Shown: piece after piece, positions 34,684 through 42,308 of the stretch
How the letters are laid out: every line of letters starts with the position of its first letter
Numbering within the stretch: position 1 is the stretch's first letter
Assembly (NCBI GenBank): GCA_943846675.1
Contig: OX044357.1
Location: 2,108,001-2,172,000 of the forward strand
Length of the DNA: 64,000 bases
Source of the DNA: UBA987 sp002292105
GTDB taxonomy: Bacteria; Bacteroidota; Bacteroidia; NS11-12g; UBA9320
Direction of reading: 5' to 3'
Translations under genes and position numbers: made by a program
The notes under the pieces: model-generated
Databases searched by the model: none
What the model saw: the letters and a program-made list of their open reading frames with translations, nothing else
Told to the model about the DNA's origin: nothing

Positions 34684-35742
34684 TCAGTCCGTAACTTTAG
34701 GCGCTTCTATCGGTGTGTCACTTTTCACAATGACAAAACAAGAAGTCGCATAAAACGCCCCATTGTTTCCTGATGTTGTACCGCCATCTGACGTCCAGTT
34801 CTCATATTCGTATTCGAAATCAAATGATTGACCCGCTTTAGCATCGTTAAAAGTGTTTACGCGCACTGGCACAGCCATTCCGGGACACCAACCTGCCCGG
34901 TCTGGTTGCCAATTTCCGCGTTGATTTTTAACCGGATTAGTTGCACAACCGAGTGGTGATAATTTATGACTATAAAGTGGAGCGTCGTCAATTTTTATGT
35001 GATGCGTTCTATAACACCATTCTGCGCATGGTCGTCCATCTGCATCTGTAGGTGTTGCATGTCCCCATCCCGAAATAATCGTTCGAAGGCTTGTCTCTTT
35101 TGAATTCGCAGGAATAGCTACGGTTTTTGTTAAATCTTTATTGTGATCTACACCGTAAGGAACCCCGGAGGTCGACCAAGCGTCATACATAATCACATCC
35201 GACACAGCGTAATACTGGTAATCTGGTTCGCCAGTAGTCACTTCAAAATTAACCGTAAGGTTCCAACCATCTGCGCCCCACGTTTCTATTCTAGCACGCA
35301 ACTCAACCTCACCGCTTAACAGTGATTTAAAGTCTGTTACATCTATTTCAAATCCTTTTTCTATAGGCGAATTATCAATACCATAAGGTGTTATGTATCT
35401 TCCGATTTCATACCACTTGTCGGCTTTTTTGTCTTTCACTTTGATATTGGCATACACATCCCAAATGTTACAGCCGCCTGATGGACAATCTAGAATTACA
35501 AACATCTTAATGTTGTCAACGTCAAGACTTGATGGATGCATGGTAAAGGTTTTCTCCACTGTTTGCTTTTTACCACCACCAAAAGCAATATGCTCTTGTT
35601 CGAATGTTTTGTATTCAATGGTTTCAACTTTTACCGGCACTTTTTCTTCCGGTGTCGCTTCACCTTTATCATCCTTGCACGACTGGGTTGACATGACCAA
35701 AACAGCCAGCATGAACATCGCTATATTTTTTATTTTTTTCAT
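34684..35742 (-). CDS. Peptide-N-glycosidase F (PNGase F) homologue, lipoprotein
   Basis: 352 residues. Lipobox TQSC (Cys22), then both PNGase F beta-sandwich domains over nearly the full length of the Elizabethkingia enzyme: IKMFVILDCPSGGCNIWDVYA, WYEIGRYITPYG, EIDVTDFKSLLSG, ISGWGHATP, CAEWCYRTH, NWQPDRAGWCPGMAVP. The three acids known as Asp60, Glu118 and Glu206 in that enzyme align with Asp95, Glu153 and Glu241. It should cleave N-glycans from Asn of glycoproteins. The mature enzyme is lipid-anchored, where the Elizabethkingia one is secreted. Monocistronic with a -7 box abutting the ATG. Confidence 0.92.
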   Translation of the reverse strand: MKKIKNIAMFMLAVLVMSTQSCKDDKGEATPEEKVPVKVETIEYKTFEQEHIAFGGGKKQTVEKTFTMHPSSLDVDNIKMFVILDCPSGGCNIWDVYANIKVKDKKADKWYEIGRYITPYGIDNSPIEKGFEIDVTDFKSLLSGEVELRARIETWGADGWNLTVNFEVTTGEPDYQYYAVSDVIMYDAWSTSGVPYGVDHNKDLTKTVAIPANSKETSLRTIISGWGHATPTDADGRPCAEWCYRTHHIKIDDAPLYSHKLSPLGCATNPVKNQRGNWQPDRAGWCPGMAVPVRVNTFNDAKAGQSFDFEYEYENWTSDGGTTSGNNGAFYATSCFVIVKSDTPIEAPKVTD

Positions 35743-35747
35743 TGCCC

Positions 35748-35755
35748 CAAAAGTA
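35748..35755 (-). promoter_or_regulatory. Predicted -7 box TACTTTTG next to the PNGase F start
   Basis: Fits TAnnTTTG and ends 5 bases before the ATG at 35742, so the mRNA would be leaderless or nearly so. TTTTTG upstream (spacer about 16) may be the -33 element. Confidence 0.5.
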
Positions 35756-35822
35756 ATAGAATAGGCTTAATCAAAAACCATCCGACAGTAATGAAATAAC
35801 GTCGCTTCAAAACAGCGAAAAC

Positions 35823-35853
35823 AAAAAAACCACCTGCCAGTTGACAGGTGGTT
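35823..35853 (-). terminator. Rho-independent terminator of the FAS1 gene
   Basis: AAACCACCTG pairs with CAGGTGGTTT (10 bp); the minus strand continues into a T-run. It lies just beyond the stop of the gene at 35881. Confidence 0.85.
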
Positions 35854-35880
35854 TAATAGATAATGAATTAACGTGTTCGT

Positions 35881-36849
35881 TTATAACTTTGGTATAATTA
35901 CTTTATCGATAGCATGAATCACACCATTAGATGTCTGAACATCAGCTATCTGTACGGTTGATACATTCATGTTTGCATCTGTGATTTGAACACCACTTGT
36001 ATTGTTTATTGTAATGGTTGAACCTTCAAATGTTTCTGGCTGCATACCGTCGGTAATCTCACTCGCTGTAACGTTATTACCAGCAATAACGTGGTATTTC
36101 AATACAGCCTCTAAAACGGCTACTGGAATATCTGCTAATGCGTCCCAATCGTCGTTACCGGCCAACAAATCCATAAATGCTTGGTTCGTTGGAGCGAAAA
36201 TTGTGAATGGACCTTCTGTACTTAAAGTAGCTACAAAATCAGTAGTTAGGTCGCTTCTTGTTAGCGCTTGAACTAATAAACCGAATGAGGGGTTTGCCAA
36301 TGCTGCGTCTACCGAATTTGGAATAGTAATTACTTTATCGATGATGTGAATTACACCATTGCTTGCCATTACGTCTGGCGTTGAAACAGTTGATCGGTTA
36401 TTGATCATTACGCCGTTACTTAGGTCAATAAGCGCTGAGACTTTAGTGTCTTCAGGGCCGTCTGCCATCGTAGATACATAACCAGCAGTTAACATGTCGC
36501 TAGTTACTTTACCATCAACAACATGGTTTAATAGGATTTGAGTTAGCGTAGCATCGTCAACTTTGTCTAAGCCGTCAATTTCTAATTCAGCTAGTAAAGC
36601 AGTAAAAGCATCATCCGTTGGTGCAAATACAGTAAATGGACCGTCACCCATTAACACGGCGTCTAAATCTACTCTTTCTAAAGCAGATACTAAAATTGTG
36701 AAGTCGTTTGTTTTGGCTACGTCAACAATTGTGGTAGACATTGTTGTGTTGTCAGTTGGTGTTGGCGTGTCGTCGTCATCAGAACATGCGCTAAAAGTGA
36801 AAGCCGTAAATACGACTAGAGGGAGCATAAATAATTTAATGTTTTTCAT
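35881..36849 (-). CDS. Two-domain fasciclin (FAS1) lipoprotein
   Basis: 322 residues. Lipobox FSAC (Cys22), acidic linker, then FAS1 domains at about 38-178 and 180-322, each with FTVFAPTDDAF / FTIFAPTNQAF, ILLNHVV / VLKYHVI, and SNGVIHIIDKV / SNGVIHAIDKV. FAS1 domains mediate adhesion or carbohydrate and protein binding at the surface. Monocistronic with its own terminator. A more diverged FAS1 lipoprotein lies at 62008-62919. Confidence 0.93.
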   Translation of the reverse strand: MKNIKLFMLPLVVFTAFTFSACSDDDDTPTPTDNTTMSTTIVDVAKTNDFTILVSALERVDLDAVLMGDGPFTVFAPTDDAFTALLAELEIDGLDKVDDATLTQILLNHVVDGKVTSDMLTAGYVSTMADGPEDTKVSALIDLSNGVMINNRSTVSTPDVMASNGVIHIIDKVITIPNSVDAALANPSFGLLVQALTRSDLTTDFVATLSTEGPFTIFAPTNQAFMDLLAGNDDWDALADIPVAVLEAVLKYHVIAGNNVTASEITDGMQPETFEGSTITINNTSGVQITDANMNVSTVQIADVQTSNGVIHAIDKVIIPKL

Positions 36850-37053
36850 TTTTTTCTGTTTCTAGAATTTATACCTCTCTTAACATCACTTTTTGTTTAA
36901 TGTTTTTACTTTTTTGCTAAACAAAGTAAGAAATGCGTCACAAACTTTTACCTTGAAACTAAGAGTACATTTTGCTATTTGACATTCCACTATTGATAGG
37001 ATGCCAAGTAACAATACAATAAGGTATAGGATTATACGTATGAGAAATTGGCC

Positions 37054-37446
37054 TTAAGTGGCTTCGACAAAATACGCCCGCATCGGTATAAAGTAATGAT
37101 CTTCCCACCCCTGCTTATAGTCGGGTTGTCCCTCAGGAATTTGGCTATGCTTTAATAGGATCTGACAGTTGCCGTCCTTTTCTTCAAAGATCAATTCAAG
37201 TATTGAATCAGCATCTTCTTCTTTAAATTCTGTGGTTCTCCATGATTGGACAATGCGATTATTCGATTGGATTTCTATATTTCTGCCTGATATATATCCA
37301 TCCCAAGCCGTGAACTCTGCTCCTACTTGGCTTGATATTTCAGCTTCACCTCCGGTCATCGCAGTATGTTTTGCCTTATTCAACCATGATTCAAAAACGT
37401 CTTGAACTGAAGACTTTAATTCGACGGAAACGGTAAATGCGATCAT
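37054..37446 (-). CDS. SRPBCC/AHSA1-type domain protein
   Basis: 130 residues from the ATG at 37446; an in-frame TTG at 37470 lies within the predicted -7 box and is rejected. It shows the START-like pattern of AHSA1 proteins (VSVELKSSVQDVFESWL, GAEFTAWDGYISGRNIEI, IVQSWRTTEF, GWEDHYF). These proteins bind hydrophobic ligands or act as co-chaperones. Cytoplasmic, monocistronic. Ligand unknown. Confidence 0.85.
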   Translation of the reverse strand: MIAFTVSVELKSSVQDVFESWLNKAKHTAMTGGEAEISSQVGAEFTAWDGYISGRNIEIQSNNRIVQSWRTTEFKEEDADSILELIFEEKDGNCQILLKHSQIPEGQPDYKQGWEDHYFIPMRAYFVEAT

Positions 37447-37467
37447 CTGTGATGTGTTATATGCAAA

Positions 37468-37475
37468 CAAATATA
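37468..37475 (-). promoter_or_regulatory. Predicted -7 box TATATTTG of the SRPBCC gene
   Basis: Perfect TAnnTTTG match, 21 bases before the ATG at 37446. No clear -33 element. Confidence 0.5.
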
Positions 37476-37804
37476 TTTCTAAATTTAATTCAGTAATTGC
37501 TATTGACTCTTGTGACTGTTTTTAAATTTTGTGAATTTAATGGTTCTGCACCTTGTACTTGCCACATTAACGGAGTCTCTCCGTGACCCAATTCAGAATG
37601 ATAAAATGTAGGGAAATGAAAGAAACTTCTAAGTAGCCAAACTACATCACATAAGTAATGAACCAGTACTACTTAGCCATGCGACGCAATGTTGTGAGCA
37701 CCAGAAAATTTCTGCTCAACGGATTATACATCCTTCTACTAGTCGACTTTCTAAAATAACCGCGAATTCAGACCTAGAATAAAGTTTCCAAAAGAAATCA
37801 CACC
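37476..37804. other. Intergenic region without a convincing gene
   Basis: A minus-strand frame of about 60 codons is open from 37672 to a TGA at 37490-37492 but has no ATG, GTG or TTG start near its beginning and encodes a Trp/His/Phe-rich sequence. It may be a shadow or a decayed repeat. Nothing else recognised. Confidence 0.3.
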
Positions 37805-38365
37805 CTACTTTACTTTAATCACCGGTTTAAGTAAATAGTCATTTTTATTTCCTTGCTGAATAATTGATTTCTCTGCATCAAAGTCTAGCGTTATAACTAG
37901 GCTATCTGCCCTTAAACTATCCGAAAAATTTATTTTAAATCCAGATGTCGATCCACTTGGTACTTTAAGGGGATAAAAACTGCTATCAACCATGACATTA
38001 CTACTATCTCCAAGCACAAGCCTCATCTGTGTTATGTACGTTCCTTTGGTCAATGAATCCTGAACAATCGTCGTATCAATTCCATTAGTAAGTTCAAGTA
38101 AATCATAAAAGCCATTGTTGGTTGTTAAATCGATCCAAGAAGAATCATTGGTCTGAACGCGAACTTGATACACGTTGATGTTAACTTGCTGATAGTCCCC
38201 TGGAGCATCGGTAAGATTTATCTTCATTTGACTGTACTCCGTTTCATTATTTTCCACCGGTACCGGTTCTTCGTCGTCAGTACACGCAATAAAAAAAATT
38301 GGCATCAACAGTAGTATCACGATTGATGTTAATTCTAGCAATTTTATTGTTTTAATTCTCCTCAT
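37805..38365 (-). CDS. DUF4382 lipoprotein
   Basis: 186 residues from the ATG at 38365. Lipobox FIAC, then the DUF4382 domain: MKINLTDAPGDYQQVNINVY, GFYDLLELTNG, TYITQMRLVLG, FKINFSDSL and LDFDAEKSI. DUF4382 proteins are single-domain surface lipoproteins of unknown role, transthyretin-like in fold by prediction. Monocistronic with a -7 box immediately before the start codon. Confidence 0.88.
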   Translation of the reverse strand: MRRIKTIKLLELTSIVILLLMPIFFIACTDDEEPVPVENNETEYSQMKINLTDAPGDYQQVNINVYQVRVQTNDSSWIDLTTNNGFYDLLELTNGIDTTIVQDSLTKGTYITQMRLVLGDSSNVMVDSSFYPLKVPSGSTSGFKINFSDSLRADSLVITLDFDAEKSIIQQGNKNDYLLKPVIKVK

Positions 38366-38371
38366 AATAAA

Positions 38372-38379
38372 CAAAGTTA
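38372..38379 (-). promoter_or_regulatory. Predicted -7 box TAACTTTG next to the DUF4382 start
   Basis: Perfect TAnnTTTG match ending 6 bases before the ATG at 38365, again predicting a leaderless or nearly leaderless mRNA. Confidence 0.55.
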
Positions 38380-38662
38380 ATGGTTATTTGGCAATCGTAG
38401 GTTCTTTCTTAATGGACACTTCAGTATATTACCGAAGGCTAACGGGTCAAAACAGTATCAACGTTATCTTCAATTCTTTTGAAACGTCCGATCACCTTTC
38501 GTTCATTATAATATGAGTAAAGCTCTTGATAGCGAAAGTCTTATGTGTGACATAACCTTGAAAATCGAGAAAAGTAAATGCAAACTCCACCAATAGTTAA
38601 AACTATTTGTAATTATTATAAATAATATACTTGTTTGCAATTATTCCCATTTATAGATTTTT

Positions 38663-38881
38663 ATGTCTATTTTTGAAACGTTGAAAATATGCATTGGCAT
38701 GTACAACACCAAATACAAATTGCTTAGAGAGTGGGCGTATGCGGGTTACCTGTATAACTGTATCTTAGCTTTGGCTGGTAATGCCATTTGTCCGGAAGGC
38801 GAGTTCACTGCCGGTGCTGTTGTCGCTATTGTTTTACTTATGGTTTCATACTTCATAAGACGTAAAGTGTACGTGTCTTAG
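38663..38881 (+). pseudogene. Truncated DoxX-like membrane protein
   Basis: 72 residues matching only the C-terminal half of DoxX-like proteins: LLREWAYAGYLYN followed by a hydrophobic pair and VVAIVLLMVSYFIRRK. Family members normally have about 120-130 residues and four membrane segments; here the first two are absent and no upstream frame supplies them. It is either a pseudogene or a two-segment remnant. It has a normal ATG at 38663. The gap 38380-38662 before it holds nothing recognisable. Confidence 0.6.
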
Positions 38882-38887
38882 TAAAGA

Positions 38888-39616
38888 CTATTTACGTTTG
38901 ATACCTAAAAGTATCGTGTGATTATTCTCGGTGCGCACACCATCAGGTTTTGTTAAGTATTGGTTCATGTAACCCAAACTTACAGACATGTGCGGGTTGA
39001 TCGTATAATCAAAACCGCCATAGGCCCAATTTTGGTCAAAATAATGGGCCGGCTCAGTTTTTCGTAAATGGATAAACAATTCATTAAACATTTTAAACGA
39101 CCACGACGTTTTTTCTCCATTGACAACTATTGGGTATTTAACCCCAAGCTTGTATCTAAACCTGTTTCGTATTGATGTTTCATCTAGCATTAAAAAACGC
39201 TGTTCTACTCTGTATCTGTGCGTAATCTTCCAACTAGCCACTTCATTTTTCAAGGTAAATTGCTCTACAATGCGATGTTCATTGAATCTCTTGTCAATGG
39301 GTTGTGCTCCATAAGGAAAGTTGATGGCCAAATCATAACCTAAGGTAGCCGTAAAGTTATTGGTCATTGTACGGTTTAAATTGATTCGCAGTAATGATTG
39401 TTGCCAATTGGCCACAAAATCATTTCTTCTCAAAGAGACCAACCCCGAAAGGCTTATCTTCTCGTTAATTTCTTGATCAACAGAAAGATCTAGCCACACA
39501 TGTTGGTGGTTGTCTATAATGCGCTGAGCACTGCTTTTAATAGGCGCGAACCAAAGTCCGAAGACAATCACCTGTAAGATTAACGTCGTTTTGGCTTTAC
39601 TTAATAGACCATGCAT
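38888..39616 (-). CDS. DUF2490 outer-membrane-type protein
   Basis: 242 residues, signal peptide 1-30 (KSSAQ), then a DUF2490 pattern: HVWLDLSVDQEINEKISLSG, a series of amphipathic strands, WKITHRYRVEQRFL with RNRFRYKLGV, FNELFIHL, and a terminal strand NHTILLGIKRK. DUF2490 proteins are predicted outer-membrane barrels of unknown function. Converges on the truncated DoxX gene with a 6-base gap. Confidence 0.85.
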   Translation of the reverse strand: MHGLLSKAKTTLILQVIVFGLWFAPIKSSAQRIIDNHQHVWLDLSVDQEINEKISLSGLVSLRRNDFVANWQQSLLRINLNRTMTNNFTATLGYDLAINFPYGAQPIDKRFNEHRIVEQFTLKNEVASWKITHRYRVEQRFLMLDETSIRNRFRYKLGVKYPIVVNGEKTSWSFKMFNELFIHLRKTEPAHYFDQNWAYGGFDYTINPHMSVSLGYMNQYLTKPDGVRTENNHTILLGIKRK

Positions 39617-39923
39617 ATTGGATAACTGTGGTAAGTGTATAATCAGAATAATCGAATAGAAATATTCATTTCCTTTAAAGCCTCGATATTACTAAAATCC
39701 AAGCAATTCACATTCACTTTTCATTACCCCTTACCAACATGTTTATTGAGGTCTATTAGATTCCGCTAACCCCGAATGGATATCTGATTAGTCTTCGACA
39801 ACAATAAAATAAAGCCGATCGTCAATTGCATTAACATGCTCACATCGAGCGATTTAACGACAAAACAGCTGTGGTGACTCCTCAATTATTCTACACGTTA
39901 CCTAGGGAAAATACCCACAAAAC
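39617..39923. other. Intergenic region upstream of the CBS gene
   Basis: About 340 bases between divergent genes. Apart from the promoter of the CBS gene at its right end I see no gene, repeat or structured element. Confidence 0.5.
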
Positions 39924-39954
39924 TTTGACTTTTAAATGATATTCGCTATCTTGA
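39924..39954 (+). promoter_or_regulatory. Promoter of the CBS-domain gene
   Basis: TTTG (39924-39927), a 19-base spacer and TATCTTGA (39947-39954, two mismatches to TAnnTTTG). The ATG at 39959 is only 4 bases beyond. Confidence 0.5.
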
Positions 39955-39958
39955 AGGC

Positions 39959-40402
39959 ATGGTTAAAAGTTACGTAGGGCCCATTAGGCAAGAAGCAGCA
40001 GAAATTAAAACAGACAAATTAATTTCAGCTTACATGACAACAAAGGTGATTTCTTTTCACCCAGATTTATCAATTTACGAAGCAATGCAGACACTGCTTT
40101 GGAATAAGATATCAGGAGCTCCGGTAATTAACGAGAATCACGAACTTGTTGGCGTGCTTTCCGAAGGAGACTGTTTGAAAGAAATTGTAAAAGGCAAGTA
40201 TCACAACGCCATTACAAACCCGGGCACAGTTGGTGAACACATGACCACAAGCGTAAAAACCATTAAACCCAATATGACTGTTATCGATGCAGCTCATTTT
40301 TTCTTGAGCCAGCGCTTTAGAAGATTTCCTGTAACTAAAAATGGGAAGTTGGTAGGTTTACTTACCCAAACAGATTTGATGCGTGCAATGAATGAGCTTT
40401 AG
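39959..40402 (+). CDS. CBS-domain pair protein
   Basis: 147 residues. Two CBS motifs: MTTKVISFHPDLSIYEAMQT...SGAPVINENHELVGVLSEGD (about 26-75) and MTTSVKTIKPNMTVIDAAHF...RRFPVTKNGKLVGLLTQTD (about 95-145). CBS pairs bind adenine nucleotides and act as energy sensors, usually within or beside a partner; no partner domain or gene is adjacent. Cytoplasmic, monocistronic. In many bacteria such stand-alone pairs respond to stress. Confidence 0.92.
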   Translation: MVKSYVGPIRQEAAEIKTDKLISAYMTTKVISFHPDLSIYEAMQTLLWNKISGAPVINENHELVGVLSEGDCLKEIVKGKYHNAITNPGTVGEHMTTSVKTIKPNMTVIDAAHFFLSQRFRRFPVTKNGKLVGLLTQTDLMRAMNEL

Positions 40403-40504
40403 GTAGTTAGAAACCACCTTTTCTATATTTAGCCCCAATCATAAAAGTCCCCGTTTTATTAATAAAGTTCGATTTGCCGCCTAGGATGGATTGTACGCCA
40501 ATGC

Positions 40505-42307
40505 CTATCTAACCAATAGTACCGACCCATTAATTGCGCGCCCCTGCATGGTTCGGTCTCTAAACCAAACGATATAAAAGTAGGATCCTGCAGGTACAGG
40601 CTTGTTTTGATAGGTACCGTCCCACCGCTTTGAAATGTCATCAGACTCAAAAATTTTCTCGCCCCAACGGTTGTAAATGGTCATACTAAATTCACTTACA
40701 CGCTGAAGCGTTGAAAGTCCAAAAGTTGGGTTGATGTTGTCAAGTGTTCCTGGGCTAAATGCCGATGGCAATAAGAACAAGCTTGGTAAATTAACATCAA
40801 TCGATTTTGTTACCGTATCCGGACAGTTAGCTATGTTATTGGCAATTAACGTAACCAGGTAAGATGATTCTGCCCCATAGGTATGCTTCGGGTTTTCAAC
40901 ATTGTCTGAATTGAAATCTCCAAAATCCCAATCCCATGAAGTGGTATTTTGGCTTAAAGAAGTGAATTGCACAGGTATATCTACTAACGGATCATCGTCA
41001 TACATAAAGTCTGCAATTGCCTTGGTGTCTATCGTTACAGGAACCCGAACAGAATCCAAACACCCCGTATTACCTTGTACTTTAAGCAACACGTTGTAGA
41101 CATTTGGTGCTGAATACACATTCACTGAGTTTTGTAACAAAGAAGTATTTCCGTCTCCAAATTCCCAATCCCAGGCATCAATGGTTCCTGTTGAAATGGT
41201 ACTCAAGTCATTGAATGATATCGGTGATTGCTCACAGTTGCCAACATGTATAAACCGAGCCACAGGACAAATAGTCGAATCCGACAAAGTCCAAATCCCT
41301 TCAAAGTCATTTGCAACACCTTCAGCGTAATTAGAAATCGCATTATCTTGTCCTGCTCTGCTGTACAGCCAGGTATTTGACGACATGGCATAACGCATCG
41401 GACGTAAGTTGTTTTCCAGAATATCGTTCGAGCTCGTATTAGACGTGTTCCATTCCGCATCTTGATAACCATAACGACTTACACCAAATGGCTTTGTGCT
41501 GTAGTTTGGTGTGCCTACCAGCCAATATCTATCGATAAGACGATGTGCATTTTCTACGCCATACTCATTGAATGTGTTTAACACACCTCCAGGCAATTCC
41601 CGATTATTTGGGCTTGCCACTACGCCTGTCGGATAAGTCGCAACTGATACAAAACCAGAGTCAATCGCATTTACCCCGGCAGTTTGTATCGTGAATTGAT
41701 AAGGTATGCCAACGCCTGTAAGCGATCTAAATGGGATTTCAAAACTCCCACCAGTTTCTCTAACAACCCATTCTACCGTTCCATAACCTATCGAATTTGG
41801 CGTTTCTGAGACTATTCCGCCTCCTGTTTGTACAATCCCCGATGGCGTTTTATTGTTCACAACAAGCGTTTGTGTATTGAGAATCAAATTTCTGTTGTTA
41901 CAATTCAGCTGACCCGCACCACCAGTGCTAAAGCCCCCGCCAACCAAGGCACTTACATCTAACGTTTTATCCGCAGTGCCTGACAATTCCAAAGTCGGAA
42001 ATAAGGTCATATCGCCTCCCTTTATTTGCTGAACTCCGCCAGTTAAGGTAACCTTACCCGCATTGGTTGTGAATACGCCGGACGTACTTACGTTTGTCCA
42101 GTCTCCAGGTATCAGTAAATCGCCATTGCCATAGATATCCACTTTCCCATTTAAGGTATCATAATAGTGACCAGAACCATCCACAACCAGATAACCGCCA
42201 TTTTCGAATACAATGTGGCCGCCACATTGCACCAAGCCCTGACCATAGGTCATAAAAGACAATAGCATCAAAAACCCTGACAGTATGTTGTGACGTAATC
42301 GGGGCAT
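40505..42307 (-). CDS. T9SS-secreted PKD protein with type B sorting domain
   Basis: 600 residues. Signal peptide 1-22 (MTYGQ), a beta-rich region with repeated short strands at about 23-340 (autotransporter-like LVVDGSG, GNGDLLIPGDW), PKD domains at about 345-425 and 430-510 (WDWEFGDGN, WDWDFGD), and a type B CHU_C domain (AFSPGTLDNINPTFG, IYNRWGEKIFES, RWDGTY). It starts one base after the stop of the YadA-head/S74 protein, so the two are made together and may act together on the surface. The CHU_C PNGDG motif is changed to PGTLDN. Confidence 0.85.
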   Translation of the reverse strand: MPRLRHNILSGFLMLLSFMTYGQGLVQCGGHIVFENGGYLVVDGSGHYYDTLNGKVDIYGNGDLLIPGDWTNVSTSGVFTTNAGKVTLTGGVQQIKGGDMTLFPTLELSGTADKTLDVSALVGGGFSTGGAGQLNCNNRNLILNTQTLVVNNKTPSGIVQTGGGIVSETPNSIGYGTVEWVVRETGGSFEIPFRSLTGVGIPYQFTIQTAGVNAIDSGFVSVATYPTGVVASPNNRELPGGVLNTFNEYGVENAHRLIDRYWLVGTPNYSTKPFGVSRYGYQDAEWNTSNTSSNDILENNLRPMRYAMSSNTWLYSRAGQDNAISNYAEGVANDFEGIWTLSDSTICPVARFIHVGNCEQSPISFNDLSTISTGTIDAWDWEFGDGNTSLLQNSVNVYSAPNVYNVLLKVQGNTGCLDSVRVPVTIDTKAIADFMYDDDPLVDIPVQFTSLSQNTTSWDWDFGDFNSDNVENPKHTYGAESSYLVTLIANNIANCPDTVTKSIDVNLPSLFLLPSAFSPGTLDNINPTFGLSTLQRVSEFSMTIYNRWGEKIFESDDISKRWDGTYQNKPVPAGSYFYIVWFRDRTMQGRAINGSVLLVR

Positions 42308-42308
42308 C

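Noticed and set aside
37490..37672. Minus-strand open frame of about 60 codons
   Set aside because: No start codon near its beginning, unusual composition, and the region reads as non-coding. Could be a decayed repeat, but there is no second copy in the window to support it.
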